From NCBI RefSeq assembly GCF_918731615.1, contig NZ_OU957226.1, positions 1,426,001 to 1,490,000 on the forward strand: DNA of 64,000 nucleotides, in the 5' to 3' direction. The first letter of the stretch is position 1, and every line of letters starts with the position of its first letter. Made by a program: the position numbers and the translations under genes. Positions 41,593 through 51,404 of this stretch are shown piece after piece. The notes beneath the pieces are model-generated. The model saw only the letters and a program-made list of their open reading frames with translations, was not told where the DNA came from and ran no database searches. This DNA is from Flavobacterium sp. CECT 9288. GTDB lineage: Bacteria; Bacteroidota; Bacteroidia; Flavobacteriales; Flavobacteriaceae.

Positions 41593-44124
41593 TTAAAGCT
41601 TGTTGTTTTGAACTGAAATAGTTTGTGATGGCTTCAAAGAAATGATATTCGAAATTAATTTATACGCTCCTGTAACACCTTCTGGAAGCTCTCTAAAAAA
41701 GCTTAAACCTGTGTAAACATAGTGACCTTTACCGTAAGGTGCTATGAGTAACGCACCATTTTTTGGGGTTTCTCCTTTGTCATTTGATGAAAAAATAGGA
41801 GTAAAGGCCGGATCAAATTCATTTGGGTAATATAATCCTTGCTCTTGTTTCCAGCCTTTAAAATCTTGTGCCGTTATTGTATTAGGATAATTCATGACGG
41901 GATGATTTGGATCCAAAAATCGTATTTCTGCATCCTCTTCGGTAACACGATCACGAGATAATTTTATAGGATAAGGTGCTATGTCATTGGTCACTAAATC
42001 ACCTGCAGTATTGTATTGAACAATCATTGTTTTTCCATTTTTTATAAAATCAAAAAGGATTGCTTGTTTGTTAACCAATGCGTTTATGGTATTGTAAGCT
42101 CTAACTCCTGTCATTACTACATCAAAGTTTTCTAACTTTTCTGGAGTGATATCTTCAGCTTTAAGCAAAGTAACTTTATAGCCTAATTGGGATAAACTAT
42201 TTGGCACCTCATCACCTGCACCCATGATATAAGCAATTTTTTCTTCATTAGTTTTTAAATCGGTTTTGATACATTTAGCCGAAGCTGTTTGTAGTACTTG
42301 CTGTTTCGTAATATGGTCGTAAGAAATGATAATTTGTTCTTTATCAAATCTTTTATTGTCAATAATTGCAACACTTTTAGCTATTGTTTCCTCGGCTTTT
42401 TTTGGAGCTGTAACATCAAAATAAAAAATTTGCTCCATTCCCTTTTTTTCAAATGAAAACGGAATGTTTTGAGGTGTTACTGTCCAGTTTTTTGGAAGTT
42501 CAAGCTGTAAATTTCCTTTAATATTATCTTTACCAGCTTTAATTTTAACACCTACTTGTTTAGTTTTTGTGTCTTTAAAAAGCAAAACCTTATTTGTAAT
42601 TGCAGTAGTTACCTCTGGAACAATATCAAGGTAATTGTAAACTTCACCTTTTACGTCATCATTATATTTGTAAACAATGGTACGCTCATATGGAATTTCA
42701 ATTCCGTTGATTCGAATATTAAATTCTACTTTCGCTTCTCTTAAAATGTCAGGAACGCCTCTTTCATTTTGGTCGTTTACGGTATACATTCCGGTTGTAC
42801 CCGCATCTTGCAACCAATATGGTTGTGTATAATTTAGGTTTTCAGGAAGTTTAAAATCAAGATTTATTATTTTCAGTACATTATTTTTTAAATCTTGATT
42901 TTGACTAGAAATGGTATTATTTGGCAATGTTTGTACACTAATCAATTCCATGGGAATGGCACTTCTATTGATTGCTTCAAGTTTTAATTTTAGAGTACTA
43001 CCGGGAGTTGCCTCTTGGTTTTGGGCAACTGCCTCTAGGTATAAACCGGCACAAGCGGCAATGATTTCTTTTACTGCGGCTGCTTTTACTGGTGTCCATT
43101 GATTAGGCTCTAAGGCTTGCATCATGGTGTAGGCTTTCGCCAAATTTGGAATACTTGCCGAAGGGTTTTTGTGATCAAATTCTTTTGCTATGATTGCTAG
43201 TAGTTCGCCAATAGGAGCGCCTCCTTTTACACGATTCCATGAGGTATCAATACCTTCAAAAAGTGTTTTTTTATCCAATAAAGGATCTCCATTTATGAAT
43301 TCTAGATATTCAGTCTCTTCGCCGCGTGCACCTGTACTACCAAAACCTTGCGATTGATGGCGACTGCGACTCAAAGCAGCAATTTCTTGGTTTGATTTTC
43401 CTAAATTACTGTAATAGGTTCCTGTTTGAAGGCTAATTAAATTGGTTTTATCAGCAGCATTGAATTTTTCTATGGAACCGTAAAACCACCACGAAGTATT
43501 AAAAAATTGTCTTTTAGTTTGCCAAGGCTTTACAAATTGTAATTGATCGGGAAAAACAGTCGGATCATTAGCCATTTTAAAACTTTCAACGCTTAGCATG
43601 GCTGATGCGGTGTGATGTCCGTGTGTAGTTCCTGGAGATCTATGATCAAAGCGATTTACAATTACATCTGGTTGGAATTTTCGAATGGCCCAAATTACAT
43701 CAGCCAATACTTTTTCTTTTTCCCAAATGGATAAAGTTTCCGTTGGATTTTTTGAAAAACCAAAATCATTAGCTCTTGAGAAAAATTGCTCTCCGCCATC
43801 TATTTTCCTAGCTTCTATAAGTTCTTGTGTTCGAATAACACCCAGTAATTCTCGTAACTGTGTACCAATTAAATTTTGACCACCATCTCCTCTGGTTAAA
43901 GAGAGATAAGCTGTACGTGCTTTTTGATCATTGGCAAGAAAAGAAATAAGTCTCGTATTCTCATCGTCAGGGTGAGCAGCTATGTATAATACTGAGCCTA
44001 AAAAATTGAGTTTTTCAATTTGATTGTAAATTTCAACTGAATTAAGTTTTTGAGGTTGTTGTGCATTTGTGATTTGCAAACAAATTAGCAATACAATACT
44101 GATTAAGTAGCTTTTTTTATACAT
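41593..44124 (-). CDS. PIG-L (LmbE-like) family deacetylase, large multidomain secreted form
   Basis: 843 residues with an N-terminal signal peptide (ending TNAQQ). The LmbE deacetylase domain is in residues 30-290: zinc/catalytic AAHPDDENTRL at 49-59 and HGHHTASA near 165. The middle (about 360-630) is made of beta-sandwich modules. The C-terminal part (about 640-835) resembles a GATase1-like/ThuA domain (IMGAGDEVPNSL, VMTGVRAYNT). The reaction is probably deacetylation of a glycan or N-acetyl sugar. It heads an operon with a tiny membrane peptide and an SSS symporter that may import the product. Confidence 0.87.
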   Translation of the reverse strand: MYKKSYLISIVLLICLQITNAQQPQKLNSVEIYNQIEKLNFLGSVLYIAAHPDDENTRLISFLANDQKARTAYLSLTRGDGGQNLIGTQLRELLGVIRTQELIEARKIDGGEQFFSRANDFGFSKNPTETLSIWEKEKVLADVIWAIRKFQPDVIVNRFDHRSPGTTHGHHTASAMLSVESFKMANDPTVFPDQLQFVKPWQTKRQFFNTSWWFYGSIEKFNAADKTNLISLQTGTYYSNLGKSNQEIAALSRSRHQSQGFGSTGARGEETEYLEFINGDPLLDKKTLFEGIDTSWNRVKGGAPIGELLAIIAKEFDHKNPSASIPNLAKAYTMMQALEPNQWTPVKAAAVKEIIAACAGLYLEAVAQNQEATPGSTLKLKLEAINRSAIPMELISVQTLPNNTISSQNQDLKNNVLKIINLDFKLPENLNYTQPYWLQDAGTTGMYTVNDQNERGVPDILREAKVEFNIRINGIEIPYERTIVYKYNDDVKGEVYNYLDIVPEVTTAITNKVLLFKDTKTKQVGVKIKAGKDNIKGNLQLELPKNWTVTPQNIPFSFEKKGMEQIFYFDVTAPKKAEETIAKSVAIIDNKRFDKEQIIISYDHITKQQVLQTASAKCIKTDLKTNEEKIAYIMGAGDEVPNSLSQLGYKVTLLKAEDITPEKLENFDVVMTGVRAYNTINALVNKQAILFDFIKNGKTMIVQYNTAGDLVTNDIAPYPIKLSRDRVTEEDAEIRFLDPNHPVMNYPNTITAQDFKGWKQEQGLYYPNEFDPAFTPIFSSNDKGETPKNGALLIAPYGKGHYVYTGLSFFRELPEGVTGAYKLISNIISLKPSQTISVQNNKL

Positions 44125-44225
44125 TATCTAAATATATTATTCCTTTAACTCCAAATGTAGGGATTAAATATTTTTTACAAAATTTTTTAACGTTCGATAC
44201 TGTTTATAAAATCTTTTAAACAACC

Positions 44226-44263
44226 AAAGGGAGAAAAACAACTAATGTCTTTCTCCCTTTTTT
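44226..44263 (-). terminator. Terminator of the RDH-rich paralogue gene
   Basis: AAAGGGAGAAA pairs with TTTCTCCCTTT with a 13-base loop, just past the stop at 44276. Confidence 0.8.
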
Positions 44264-44275
44264 ATGTGCTAATGC

Positions 44276-44803
44276 TTAATCTCTATCACGGCCTCGATCA
44301 TCATCTCTGTCGTGTCTTTTATTTTTGTAATATTTACGATCATCATGGCGGTCATTATCTCTACGATTTCTATGATCTCCAGGATTACTAGGTCTCTCGT
44401 TTAAGTACACTCTTCTATCTACATGATAAACAACATTTCTAGGTTCATTACCTCTATATCCCCTATAATATTTTACTCTATGTGTTCTAAAATGATTGTA
44501 AGGACTTGGACCATGGTAATCGTTAAGAACTACTTTACACCCTGTGTTTAAATTGTAATTTCTGTATTGGTTGGGTAAAAACCTTGCACGAATCCATCGT
44601 CCATGATCAAAATAAATGAATCGGGTAGCTCTTACATCATAATACGCTTCTACGTCTGGAAGGTAGTAATACTCCGCATTTACATTTCCTACATGTCCCC
44701 AAGAAGGAGCTCTACCGATATTTACATTTACAGATATTTGTGCTTGTATTGAACTTGAAACTAATAAAATAATTCCAGCAACTATTAATTTGATCGTTTT
44801 CAT
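44276..44803 (-). CDS. Secreted protein with Arg/Asp/His-rich tail (tandem paralogue 1)
   Basis: 175 residues. The signal peptide ends SIQAQ. The folded domain (25-125) has SVNVNIGRAPSWG, DVEAYYDVRATRFIYF, RWIRARFLPNQYRNYNL, KVVLNDYHG and KYYRGYRG. It shares at least half its residues with the next gene upstream, a clear tandem duplication. The tail (about 133-175) is almost only Arg, Asp, His, Lys and Asn (RNRRDNDRHDDRKYY), highly charged and disordered. Family known only as a hypothetical in Flavobacteriia. Possible cell-surface or metal-binding role. Confidence 0.75.
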   Translation of the reverse strand: MKTIKLIVAGIILLVSSSIQAQISVNVNIGRAPSWGHVGNVNAEYYYLPDVEAYYDVRATRFIYFDHGRWIRARFLPNQYRNYNLNTGCKVVLNDYHGPSPYNHFRTHRVKYYRGYRGNEPRNVVYHVDRRVYLNERPSNPGDHRNRRDNDRHDDRKYYKNKRHDRDDDRGRDRD

Positions 44804-44966
44804 ATTATCCTATTTTAGTAATTTATTAAAAAATTGTTTTATTATCACTAACAACAATTTTCAACAACTGTGCCAAAACAGATTAAGTAACATTTACTTA
44901 AGAAAAAGTAAAATACATAAAAAAAATAAGTTAATATTTAAGTATTTGATTATTAAATATTTATAT

Positions 44967-45467
44967 TTATTTTTTACCTTTCCCATGACCATTATTTCCT
45001 TTGTCTTTTTTATTGTTTCCGTGATTTCCCGGCTCGCTTTTGTAATTTTTATTGGCTTTGATTGAACTTGAATTATTCACTTTGTAAACTCCAATATTTT
45101 TTTGAGGTTTACCTTTGTACCCTTTATAATATTTTATTTTGTGTGTTTTAAAATTAGCGTAAGGAGTTTTACCACGATAATCATTCAACACTACCTTGTA
45201 TCCATTATATAAGTTATAGCTTCGATATTGATTGGGTAAATTTCTAGATCTGATCCATCGACCATTACCTAAAAAAATAAATACTGTTGCTCTAACGTCA
45301 TAATACGCTTCAATATCTGGTAAATAATAATAGTCTACTGCTGAATATCCTGATGGTCCCCAAGCTGGAGGTGTACCGATATTTACATTTACAGATACTT
45401 GTGCTTGTGTGGAGAAAGAATATGTCATAAACAATATTCCTATTAAAAGGATTTGGATTGTTTTCAT
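44967..45467 (-). CDS. Secreted protein with Lys/Gly/Asn-rich tail (tandem paralogue 2)
   Basis: 166 residues from MKTIQILLIGILFM; the frame continues upstream but the signal peptide marks the start. The body is the same as the neighbour: SVNVNIGTPPAWG, DIEAYYDVRATVFIFL, GRWIRSRNLPNQYRSYNL, KVVLNDYRG, KYYKGYKG. The C-terminal tail differs: KSEPGNHGNNKKDKG and NNGHGKGKK, rich in Lys, Gly and Asn with no Asp/Arg clustering. About 160 bases separate it from the paralogue, so they may be separately expressed. Confidence 0.75.
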   Translation of the reverse strand: MKTIQILLIGILFMTYSFSTQAQVSVNVNIGTPPAWGPSGYSAVDYYYLPDIEAYYDVRATVFIFLGNGRWIRSRNLPNQYRSYNLYNGYKVVLNDYRGKTPYANFKTHKIKYYKGYKGKPQKNIGVYKVNNSSSIKANKNYKSEPGNHGNNKKDKGNNGHGKGKK

Positions 45468-45519
45468 TTGATAAATTTTTATAGAATTAGTGTTAAAATG
45501 TATGATGCCAAGAAAAAAA

Positions 45520-45547
45520 ATGAGGAAACGATGATTCGTTTCCTCAT
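45520..45547 (-). terminator. Terminator of the gene at 45568
   Basis: TGAGGAAACG pairs with CGTTTCCTCA, with an adjacent A run (a T run on the minus strand). Confidence 0.8.
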
Positions 45548-45567
45548 AAGTCTTGATCCTTTTTAAT

Positions 45568-45885
45568 TTATAACAACAATATAAGTAAAAGCACAATGAT
45601 AATTATTGCCCCTACAGATAAATAGACACCATTCCCCGTAGATTTTAATTCTGTTTTTATAGCACGAACTTCTTTTCTCAGCTCTTTTTTTTCTGTACGA
45701 CTCATTTGTGATTTGTCCATTGCTTTTATCTCTTCAAGACGATTCAATAAAACTTTAACTTCTGCTGGGACTTCTTTTGGAGTAGAAGAAATTGTAGTTG
45801 GATTTTTTTCAGCGGCAAATACTTGTGTTGGTAGTACACTTAATGACAACACCATCATCATTAAGTAGAAGGTAACTTTTTTCAT
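45568..45885 (-). CDS. Small envelope protein with signal peptide, coiled coil and C-terminal membrane anchor
   Basis: 105 residues. A signal peptide (to VFAAE, about residue 25) is followed by a charged helical segment with heptad character (LLNRLEEIKAMDKSQMSRTEKKELRKEV in outline, residues 44-80). A hydrophobic C-terminal helix (YLSVGAIIIIVLLLILLL) anchors it, probably with the body in the periplasm. Similar short proteins are common in Flavobacterium genomes but have no defined role. Its own terminator separates it from the tandem paralogues. Confidence 0.75.
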   Translation of the reverse strand: MKKVTFYLMMMVLSLSVLPTQVFAAEKNPTTISSTPKEVPAEVKVLLNRLEEIKAMDKSQMSRTEKKELRKEVRAIKTELKSTGNGVYLSVGAIIIIVLLLILLL

Positions 45886-46028
45886 TATTATTGGTTTTAA
45901 AAGTGATTATTATGTTAACAAATTTAAACCATTAGTATACTCTTGACTTATATAATTTGAACTATAAATTGTATAATTCACACGCAATTTTTTATGTGAA
46001 TTAAGGTTTTTAGATGTTTGATTTTTAG

Positions 46029-47849
46029 TTATTTATACTTTACTATTCTTGGTTTCGCTAAATCAAAATCTTGTAAGCTGAAATCAGTTGTTTCAACTGC
46101 GTTTGTTTTAAAAATTGAACTCCCATTGCCAGGTATTGTTGGGTAATAGGATAGCGAAATTTGGAAAGAATTAAAAACAAGGTAATCGTTATTGATAATG
46201 AATCCAATGCTCAACTTAGAATAGGCTTTGCTTTTTAAAAAACTTTTTGAGCTGTTGCCTAGCCCTGCAATTGAGTAGTTGATAAATGGATTTAAGCGAA
46301 ATCCCCATAGGTTCCATGGGGAGTATCCTTGAGTTTGTAGTGTTAAAATAGCCTTTTGAGTTCCATAAGTTGCCATTGTAAAACCACTAAGACCATTATT
46401 GTCATTTATTGATAATTGATCACCGTAGGCATTAGCTCTTTTAGAACCAATTATTATCTGTGGTTTTACAAATTGTCGAATTTTCCACTTACCAATTGTC
46501 ATTAAGTTAGTAAAATAGTTGGCTTCAAAAGTAAATGCAGTTTGCATCGTATTTGAGTTTTCTAAAAATGTTCCAAATTCAAAATTGGTACTTAAAAAGC
46601 CCCATTTGTAAAAGTTACCAAAAGACGCACGAGAACCTAGATACATACGTCCAGCATTATTTTTATATTGATATCCGCCTGTTAATGCATATATTCTACC
46701 AATAGGTATATCCTCAATAATACCATATTGAAATATGTAACGATCACGAACGAAGGTGCGTGACGAAATTCCTATCCCAATTAAGGCAAGTTTTTCACTA
46801 GAATAAAAATCTTCGGGATCGTATACCGCTGTAGGACTTTCTAAATATTTTAAATTCATAAATCGGCTCGTTACAACAAGATTTGTAGTTCGGTCACTAA
46901 CAGAGTTCCCTTTAAATAGTTTGAAAGCACGTCCTACCCATAAGTCATGTGTATTGTATTTAAAATTTTGAAATGCAAAAACATTAGTTAAGTCAGGAAG
47001 AGAATCTTTTCTAAACTGTTGATCGATATAAATTCCGCCTGCCCATTTTGTCAAAGGCGAATAAAATGGCCGTTCAATAGTAATACTTTTGCCATAATAC
47101 CCGTCTAAATCTATTTGGTACCTTACTTTGGTGTTTATGAATGTATTTTTAATGTTAGGGACACTATACGCCACATCATAAGCAGTTTTTGAATCACTAA
47201 ATTGTTTTTTTATTTTATTTTCAAATTGATGTCCTGACCCTAAAAAATTACGTTCATTAATTTCAATATTCATTTTTGAGCTTGAAAGTGATCCTTTTGG
47301 AATAATACTCCAGGAATCTAAAATACGAATAGAAATGTCAACGGAATCAGGGCTATTGGCAATGCTTTGCGGAGCCACATCTACGCGGTTTATGTATCTT
47401 TGCGAGCGAATCAATCGTTCAGATTCTCTTACAAGTAAAGAATCAAAAGGTTTGTTTTTTTTAATTAAAAGTAAATTTAAAATAGCTAGCCTATTGGTTT
47501 TTACATGGATTTTATTACCGGTACGCTCTGCCCAATTTTTTGGTTTTTTTGAAGTGTCAACATCAGAGTATCCAAAAGGATCTAAGGTTACGATGTTTAT
47601 TTTTCGAATAATTTTACCTTCGTAATTGGAGTATTGTTTTTGTACTTGTTTAGTGCTTCTGCTTTTTATAACTGAAGATCTAAAGATTAGTTTGTGCATC
47701 ACCTGTGTAAACTTGGTCTTTTTAGAAAAGTTTTTAATATTGGAATAGATGGCAGTACTATCCTTTGAAGTCGCTTTTTTTTGTGCAAAAGTCAACTGTC
47801 CTGCACAAAGAATAAGCAGGGATAATAAAGTTTTTGTTAGGGTACTCAT
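46029..47849 (-). CDS. Outer-membrane beta-barrel protein, Omp85/POTRA-like
   Basis: 606 residues with a signal peptide ending LTFAQ. After a basic segment, residues 75-170 look like a POTRA domain (GKIIRKINIVTLDPFGY, LIRSQRYINRVDVAP, DSVDISIRILDSW). From about 180 to the end there are many amphipathic strands of a barrel (KYNTHDLWVGRAF, SLSYYPTIPGNGSSIFK). The order, one POTRA then a barrel, suggests an Omp85-type translocase variant or related porin. It is monocistronic. Its neighbours (AI-2E family, MscS) are also envelope proteins. Confidence 0.72.
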   Translation of the reverse strand: MSTLTKTLLSLLILCAGQLTFAQKKATSKDSTAIYSNIKNFSKKTKFTQVMHKLIFRSSVIKSRSTKQVQKQYSNYEGKIIRKINIVTLDPFGYSDVDTSKKPKNWAERTGNKIHVKTNRLAILNLLLIKKNKPFDSLLVRESERLIRSQRYINRVDVAPQSIANSPDSVDISIRILDSWSIIPKGSLSSSKMNIEINERNFLGSGHQFENKIKKQFSDSKTAYDVAYSVPNIKNTFINTKVRYQIDLDGYYGKSITIERPFYSPLTKWAGGIYIDQQFRKDSLPDLTNVFAFQNFKYNTHDLWVGRAFKLFKGNSVSDRTTNLVVTSRFMNLKYLESPTAVYDPEDFYSSEKLALIGIGISSRTFVRDRYIFQYGIIEDIPIGRIYALTGGYQYKNNAGRMYLGSRASFGNFYKWGFLSTNFEFGTFLENSNTMQTAFTFEANYFTNLMTIGKWKIRQFVKPQIIIGSKRANAYGDQLSINDNNGLSGFTMATYGTQKAILTLQTQGYSPWNLWGFRLNPFINYSIAGLGNSSKSFLKSKAYSKLSIGFIINNDYLVFNSFQISLSYYPTIPGNGSSIFKTNAVETTDFSLQDFDLAKPRIVKYK

Positions 47850-47945
47850 TTTATAAAAATCAAGGGTACAGTTGACAGACTGAAATAACTACCCCTCAAT
47901 CAATGATGGGGTAGGCATAGGATATAGAAACTAAAACTTATTGAT

Positions 47946-49145
47946 CTATTCTTTAGTTTTTGAGGGGTCAATTTCAGTTGTAGTTTCTGTAAACATTGGA
48001 AGTTGAACCTCTGTGATTATAACATTGGGTTTTGACTCTTCCTCTGAATCAAAAAGGGGTAATTTTATGTTACGCCACGTGTATGTTTTGGGTAAATGAT
48101 CACCCATAAGGTAACCCCAAGGCTCTAGTGTGTCTATTCTGTCGAAAATTACTTTCAAAACAGCCAATATAGGCAGTGCAAGAAACATTCCAGAAACCCC
48201 TGCTATGGCACCACCAATAATGATGGCAATAATAGATATAAATGCATTGATTTCAACTTTTGAACTTACAATTAACGGTACCAAAATATTGTTATCAATA
48301 AGCTGAACTACTACAGTTACTGCGATAACACCAATAATTATAGATAAATCAGGTGTGCCTGTTAAAGTGGCCACGATACTTAAAACTCCTGCAAAAAGAA
48401 TTCCTATGTATGGAATTAAGTTTAAAATTCCGGTCATCACTCCTAATAATATGGCATATTTAACACCTATTAACATCAATCCAATTGTTGTCATTGTAGC
48501 TACTAATATCATTTCTATAATTAACCCCACGATATAACTGTTTATAGCAATACGAATGTTGGTCAATATATCTTTTAGTTTATGATGGTGTTCTTTATCA
48601 ACAAGTTTTGATAAAAACATCAAAAAGTGGGTTCGGTATAATAATATTAAAAAAGTGTAAATAGGTATTAGGGTTAAATTTACAAGAGTATCTGTAAATG
48701 ACATCAATGTTGTGCCCAAAATCTCTTTTCCTTTTTCTAAGGAATCTTCGGCTGCAGTATCAATATATTGTTTTTGTTCTCTGGAACTTACATGAAACGT
48801 ATCTCTAATGAAACCTTGAATATTGGATAGATGGATGTTTATGTTTTTCTCAATCTTATCAAAATCTTCAGCAAAATCACTAATTTGATAGGATAAAAAA
48901 ACAAATAGTCCAATGAAGAACAAGATGAATAAAATCACTACAATCATTACTGCTAAGACGTTGGGAAACCTAAGTTTTAATTTTAAAAATTGAGCAATTG
49001 GATATAATAAGATTGCAAACAAAAACGACATTATAATGGGAACAATTATATTTTGCCCTATGTAAAATATAAAAATCAAGGCAATTAAACCCAATGTGAT
49101 AAAAGTAAGCTTAGCGTAAAAAGGAAATTTTAGTTCTTCGTTCAT
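47946..49145 (-). CDS. AI-2E family transporter
   Basis: A 399-residue membrane protein of the AI-2E/UPF0118 exporter family with about eight helices. The pattern is visible: an N-terminal pair (FITLGLIALIFIFYIGQNIIVPIIMSFLFAILLYPIA), a cytoplasmic or periplasmic domain around residues 75-150, then helices with TGILNLIPYIGILFAGVLS and a C-terminal IIGGAIAGVSGMFLALPILAVLKVIFD motif. The C-terminal tail (about 60 residues) is hydrophilic. Some members export autoinducer-2 or act as Na+/H+ antiporters; the role here is open. Confidence 0.9.
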   Translation of the reverse strand: MNEELKFPFYAKLTFITLGLIALIFIFYIGQNIIVPIIMSFLFAILLYPIAQFLKLKLRFPNVLAVMIVVILFILFFIGLFVFLSYQISDFAEDFDKIEKNINIHLSNIQGFIRDTFHVSSREQKQYIDTAAEDSLEKGKEILGTTLMSFTDTLVNLTLIPIYTFLILLYRTHFLMFLSKLVDKEHHHKLKDILTNIRIAINSYIVGLIIEMILVATMTTIGLMLIGVKYAILLGVMTGILNLIPYIGILFAGVLSIVATLTGTPDLSIIIGVIAVTVVVQLIDNNILVPLIVSSKVEINAFISIIAIIIGGAIAGVSGMFLALPILAVLKVIFDRIDTLEPWGYLMGDHLPKTYTWRNIKLPLFDSEEESKPNVIITEVQLPMFTETTTEIDPSKTKE

Positions 49146-49298
49146 ATAGAAATAGTTTGAGTTGTCTTACAAATATATAAGAACAATTTACAGTACAAAA
49201 ATCAATAAAAAACCTCAACTAGTAATTACATCATTACTTCAAATGATTACAATATTATCACATAATAAATTCTTGTTTCTCTTTACTATAGGAAACTA

Positions 49299-49862
49299 TT
49301 AATCTGTAAATTCTTGATCAGCATGTTTATTTTTAATAATCGAAATCCCTTTTTGCAGCAATAAATTGTTTGGAAAAATGATTTTTTCACCTTCATCGGT
49401 CAATAAAAAAACATGAAATGCACCTATATCCTCAATCTCTGCTTGAATGGGAAAATCTTTATCATGAATTTTTATTACATCACCAATTTTGAACGGAAAT
49501 GAAAAAAAAAGAATTATTCCTGATGTAATATTACTTAAAATAGACCATTGCGCAAACATGGCTACACCAACAACGGTGGTAAATGAAGATAAAGCAATAA
49601 TAATATCTTTGGGTTGTACTCCCCAAACAATAATCAACGCAATTACTACCAATATATTGATGAACAAATGAAGGTATTTGATCACTAAATTAGTTCTGTG
49701 CTCAATTGTTAAATTAGACTTTGCATATCTTCTCACAATTTTTGTTGTGATATATCGTAACAAAAAGAGTAATACACCTACAATTCCTGTAGCTATAACC
49801 TCTTTAGAATATTCGTTTACCAATTGAATTAACATAGCTTTATAGTTTTGAAAGGTAATCAA
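49299..49862 (-). CDS. Small MscS-like mechanosensitive channel domain protein
   Basis: 187 residues. An N-terminal transmembrane helix (about 20-40) and two more (50-100) are followed by the pore-lining helix (SSFTTVVGVAMFAQWSILSNITSGIILFFS) and a beta domain (FKIGDVIKIHDKDFPIQAEIEDIGAFHVFLLTDEGEKIIFPNN), which is the MscS signature. It overlaps maf by 23 bases if started at 49862; a Met at 49835 (MLIQLVNEY) would begin just after the maf stop and may be the true start. It lacks the C-terminal alpha/beta domain of full MscS. Confidence 0.87.
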   Translation of the reverse strand: MITFQNYKAMLIQLVNEYSKEVIATGIVGVLLFLLRYITTKIVRRYAKSNLTIEHRTNLVIKYLHLFINILVVIALIIVWGVQPKDIIIALSSFTTVVGVAMFAQWSILSNITSGIILFFSFPFKIGDVIKIHDKDFPIQAEIEDIGAFHVFLLTDEGEKIIFPNNLLLQKGISIIKNKHADQEFTD

Positions 49863-50421
49863 ACACTTTATCAGTAGGCATTCCCATTACGTTTGCATAA
49901 GATCCTTCAATTCTTGAAACTCCTATAAAACCAATCCATTCTTGAATTCCATAAGATCCAGCTTTGTCATAAGGTTTATAATTTTCTAAATAATACGCAA
50001 TAGCTTCATCACTTAGTGCAGTAAAAGTGACTTTTGTAACTTCATGAATAACCTCTATTTTTTCCGAAGTTTTAAAACAAACCGATGTAATTACTTCATG
50101 TGTCGCATTCGATAAGGATTTTAAAATTTCAAAAGCATTTGCTTTATCTTTTGGTTTACCCAAAGCTTTACCTTCATGCCAAACAATGGTATCACTAGTT
50201 ACTAAAAGTTCATTTTTATCCAGTTCGTTTTCAAAAGCCGATGCTTTTAATACCGCTAAATAATCAGTTATTTCATGTGCTTTTAATTCAGGTGGATAAA
50301 CTTCTTCTATTTCTTTGAGTCTAATTTCAAAATCGAGGTCTAAATCTTTAAAAAATTGTTGGCGTCTTGGCGAACCCGAAGCTAGAATTATTTTGTAATC
50401 TTTCAGTTTGTTTTTAAGCAT
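49840..50421 (-). CDS. maf: Maf-like nucleoside-triphosphate pyrophosphatase
   Basis: A 193-residue Maf protein, a house-cleaning nucleotide pyrophosphatase for modified or excess NTPs such as dTTP/UTP. Family motifs are the LASGSPRRQQFF start (residues 14-25), the catalytic SDTIVWHEGKALGKPKD region and the KAGSYGIQEWIG motif. Its start overlaps the stop of the prenyltransferase by 8 bases. It is part of the five-gene unit 49299-52689. Confidence 0.93.
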   Translation of the reverse strand: MLKNKLKDYKIILASGSPRRQQFFKDLDLDFEIRLKEIEEVYPPELKAHEITDYLAVLKASAFENELDKNELLVTSDTIVWHEGKALGKPKDKANAFEILKSLSNATHEVITSVCFKTSEKIEVIHEVTKVTFTALSDEAIAYYLENYKPYDKAGSYGIQEWIGFIGVSRIEGSYANVMGMPTDKVFDYLSKL

Positions 50422-51334
50422 TGTATTTGATGTTTATTCGGATAATAGCTGATGATAAAATTCCAAAAAAGAGTATCCACTTGAGTACAACGCTCAAATT
50501 TTTAAAATCTTTTGTTGCGTTTGCAGTATATATTTTAACAATAAAAAATAATAGCGGGCCTACTACAAATAACAACAAATAAATAGTTACAAAAAACAAG
50601 TTTAGTAAGTAACTGTTAATATAGTATAAAATGGTTGCAAGAGGAATAAAGCTTAGGGCAAAAACAGTTTTTGCGGCTCTAGACTTTCCTATTGCAATAG
50701 GCAGCGTGTACATACCTTGATTAAAATCACCATCATTATCCTCAATATCTTTGACAATTTCTCTAATAAAATTAATCATAAAAGCAAAGACAGCGTAGTC
50801 AAGAAGTATTGAAAATAAGATACCCATTTGCTGTTTATTATCAGGCCCAGTGGCAGGATACAAATCAAAAACACCTATAATTACAACACTAAAAGACAAT
50901 AAAAGTGCTACAACTACATTGCCTATAAGTAACATTTGCTTCAAACTTGTTGCATAAAGGTAGAGCGTAGCTGCGATCAGTACAAAAATTGAGGCAAAAC
51001 CAGGTTTAGAAATTACATTTGAAAGATAAAAACCTATTCCTACTCCCAAAATTGTGAGTCCCACATATAAATTGTAAGCTTGAGATTCAGAAATGCTTTT
51101 TCCAACGGTCATTCTACTGGGTTTGTTGATGGCATCTGTACCTTGATCAAAAATATCATTTATCACATAGCCACCCGCTGCAATGCATACAGAAGATAAA
51201 ACAAGCAAAAGGTATTGCCAATCTTGAAGTGCCAATGTTACATTTTCGAATTGAAAATATCCAAATCTAAAAACGAGTTGCATCAAAGCAAGCATTAAGA
51301 GATTTTGATATCGAATGAGTTTTAAATAGTGCAT
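50414..51334 (-). CDS. UbiA-family prenyltransferase (GGGP geranylgeranyltransferase-like)
   Basis: A 306-residue integral membrane prenyltransferase with about nine helices. The first aspartate-rich motif NDIFDQGTDAINKPSR is near residue 60, and the second, REIVKDIEDNDGD, is near 190. Databases usually name this Bacteroidota group geranylgeranylglycerol-phosphate geranylgeranyltransferase, but the acceptor is unproven. It overlaps maf by 8 bases and sits 70 bases from the KdsC-like phosphatase. Confidence 0.87.
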   Translation of the reverse strand: MHYLKLIRYQNLLMLALMQLVFRFGYFQFENVTLALQDWQYLLLVLSSVCIAAGGYVINDIFDQGTDAINKPSRMTVGKSISESQAYNLYVGLTILGVGIGFYLSNVISKPGFASIFVLIAATLYLYATSLKQMLLIGNVVVALLLSFSVVIIGVFDLYPATGPDNKQQMGILFSILLDYAVFAFMINFIREIVKDIEDNDGDFNQGMYTLPIAIGKSRAAKTVFALSFIPLATILYYINSYLLNLFFVTIYLLLFVVGPLLFFIVKIYTANATKDFKNLSVVLKWILFFGILSSAIIRINIKYNA

Positions 51335-51404
51335 AATTTTACGTTTAAAATCATTTTAAAACTAAATTGATTTTATTTAGTATTGGGAGAAAAAATAGTA
51401 TTAA

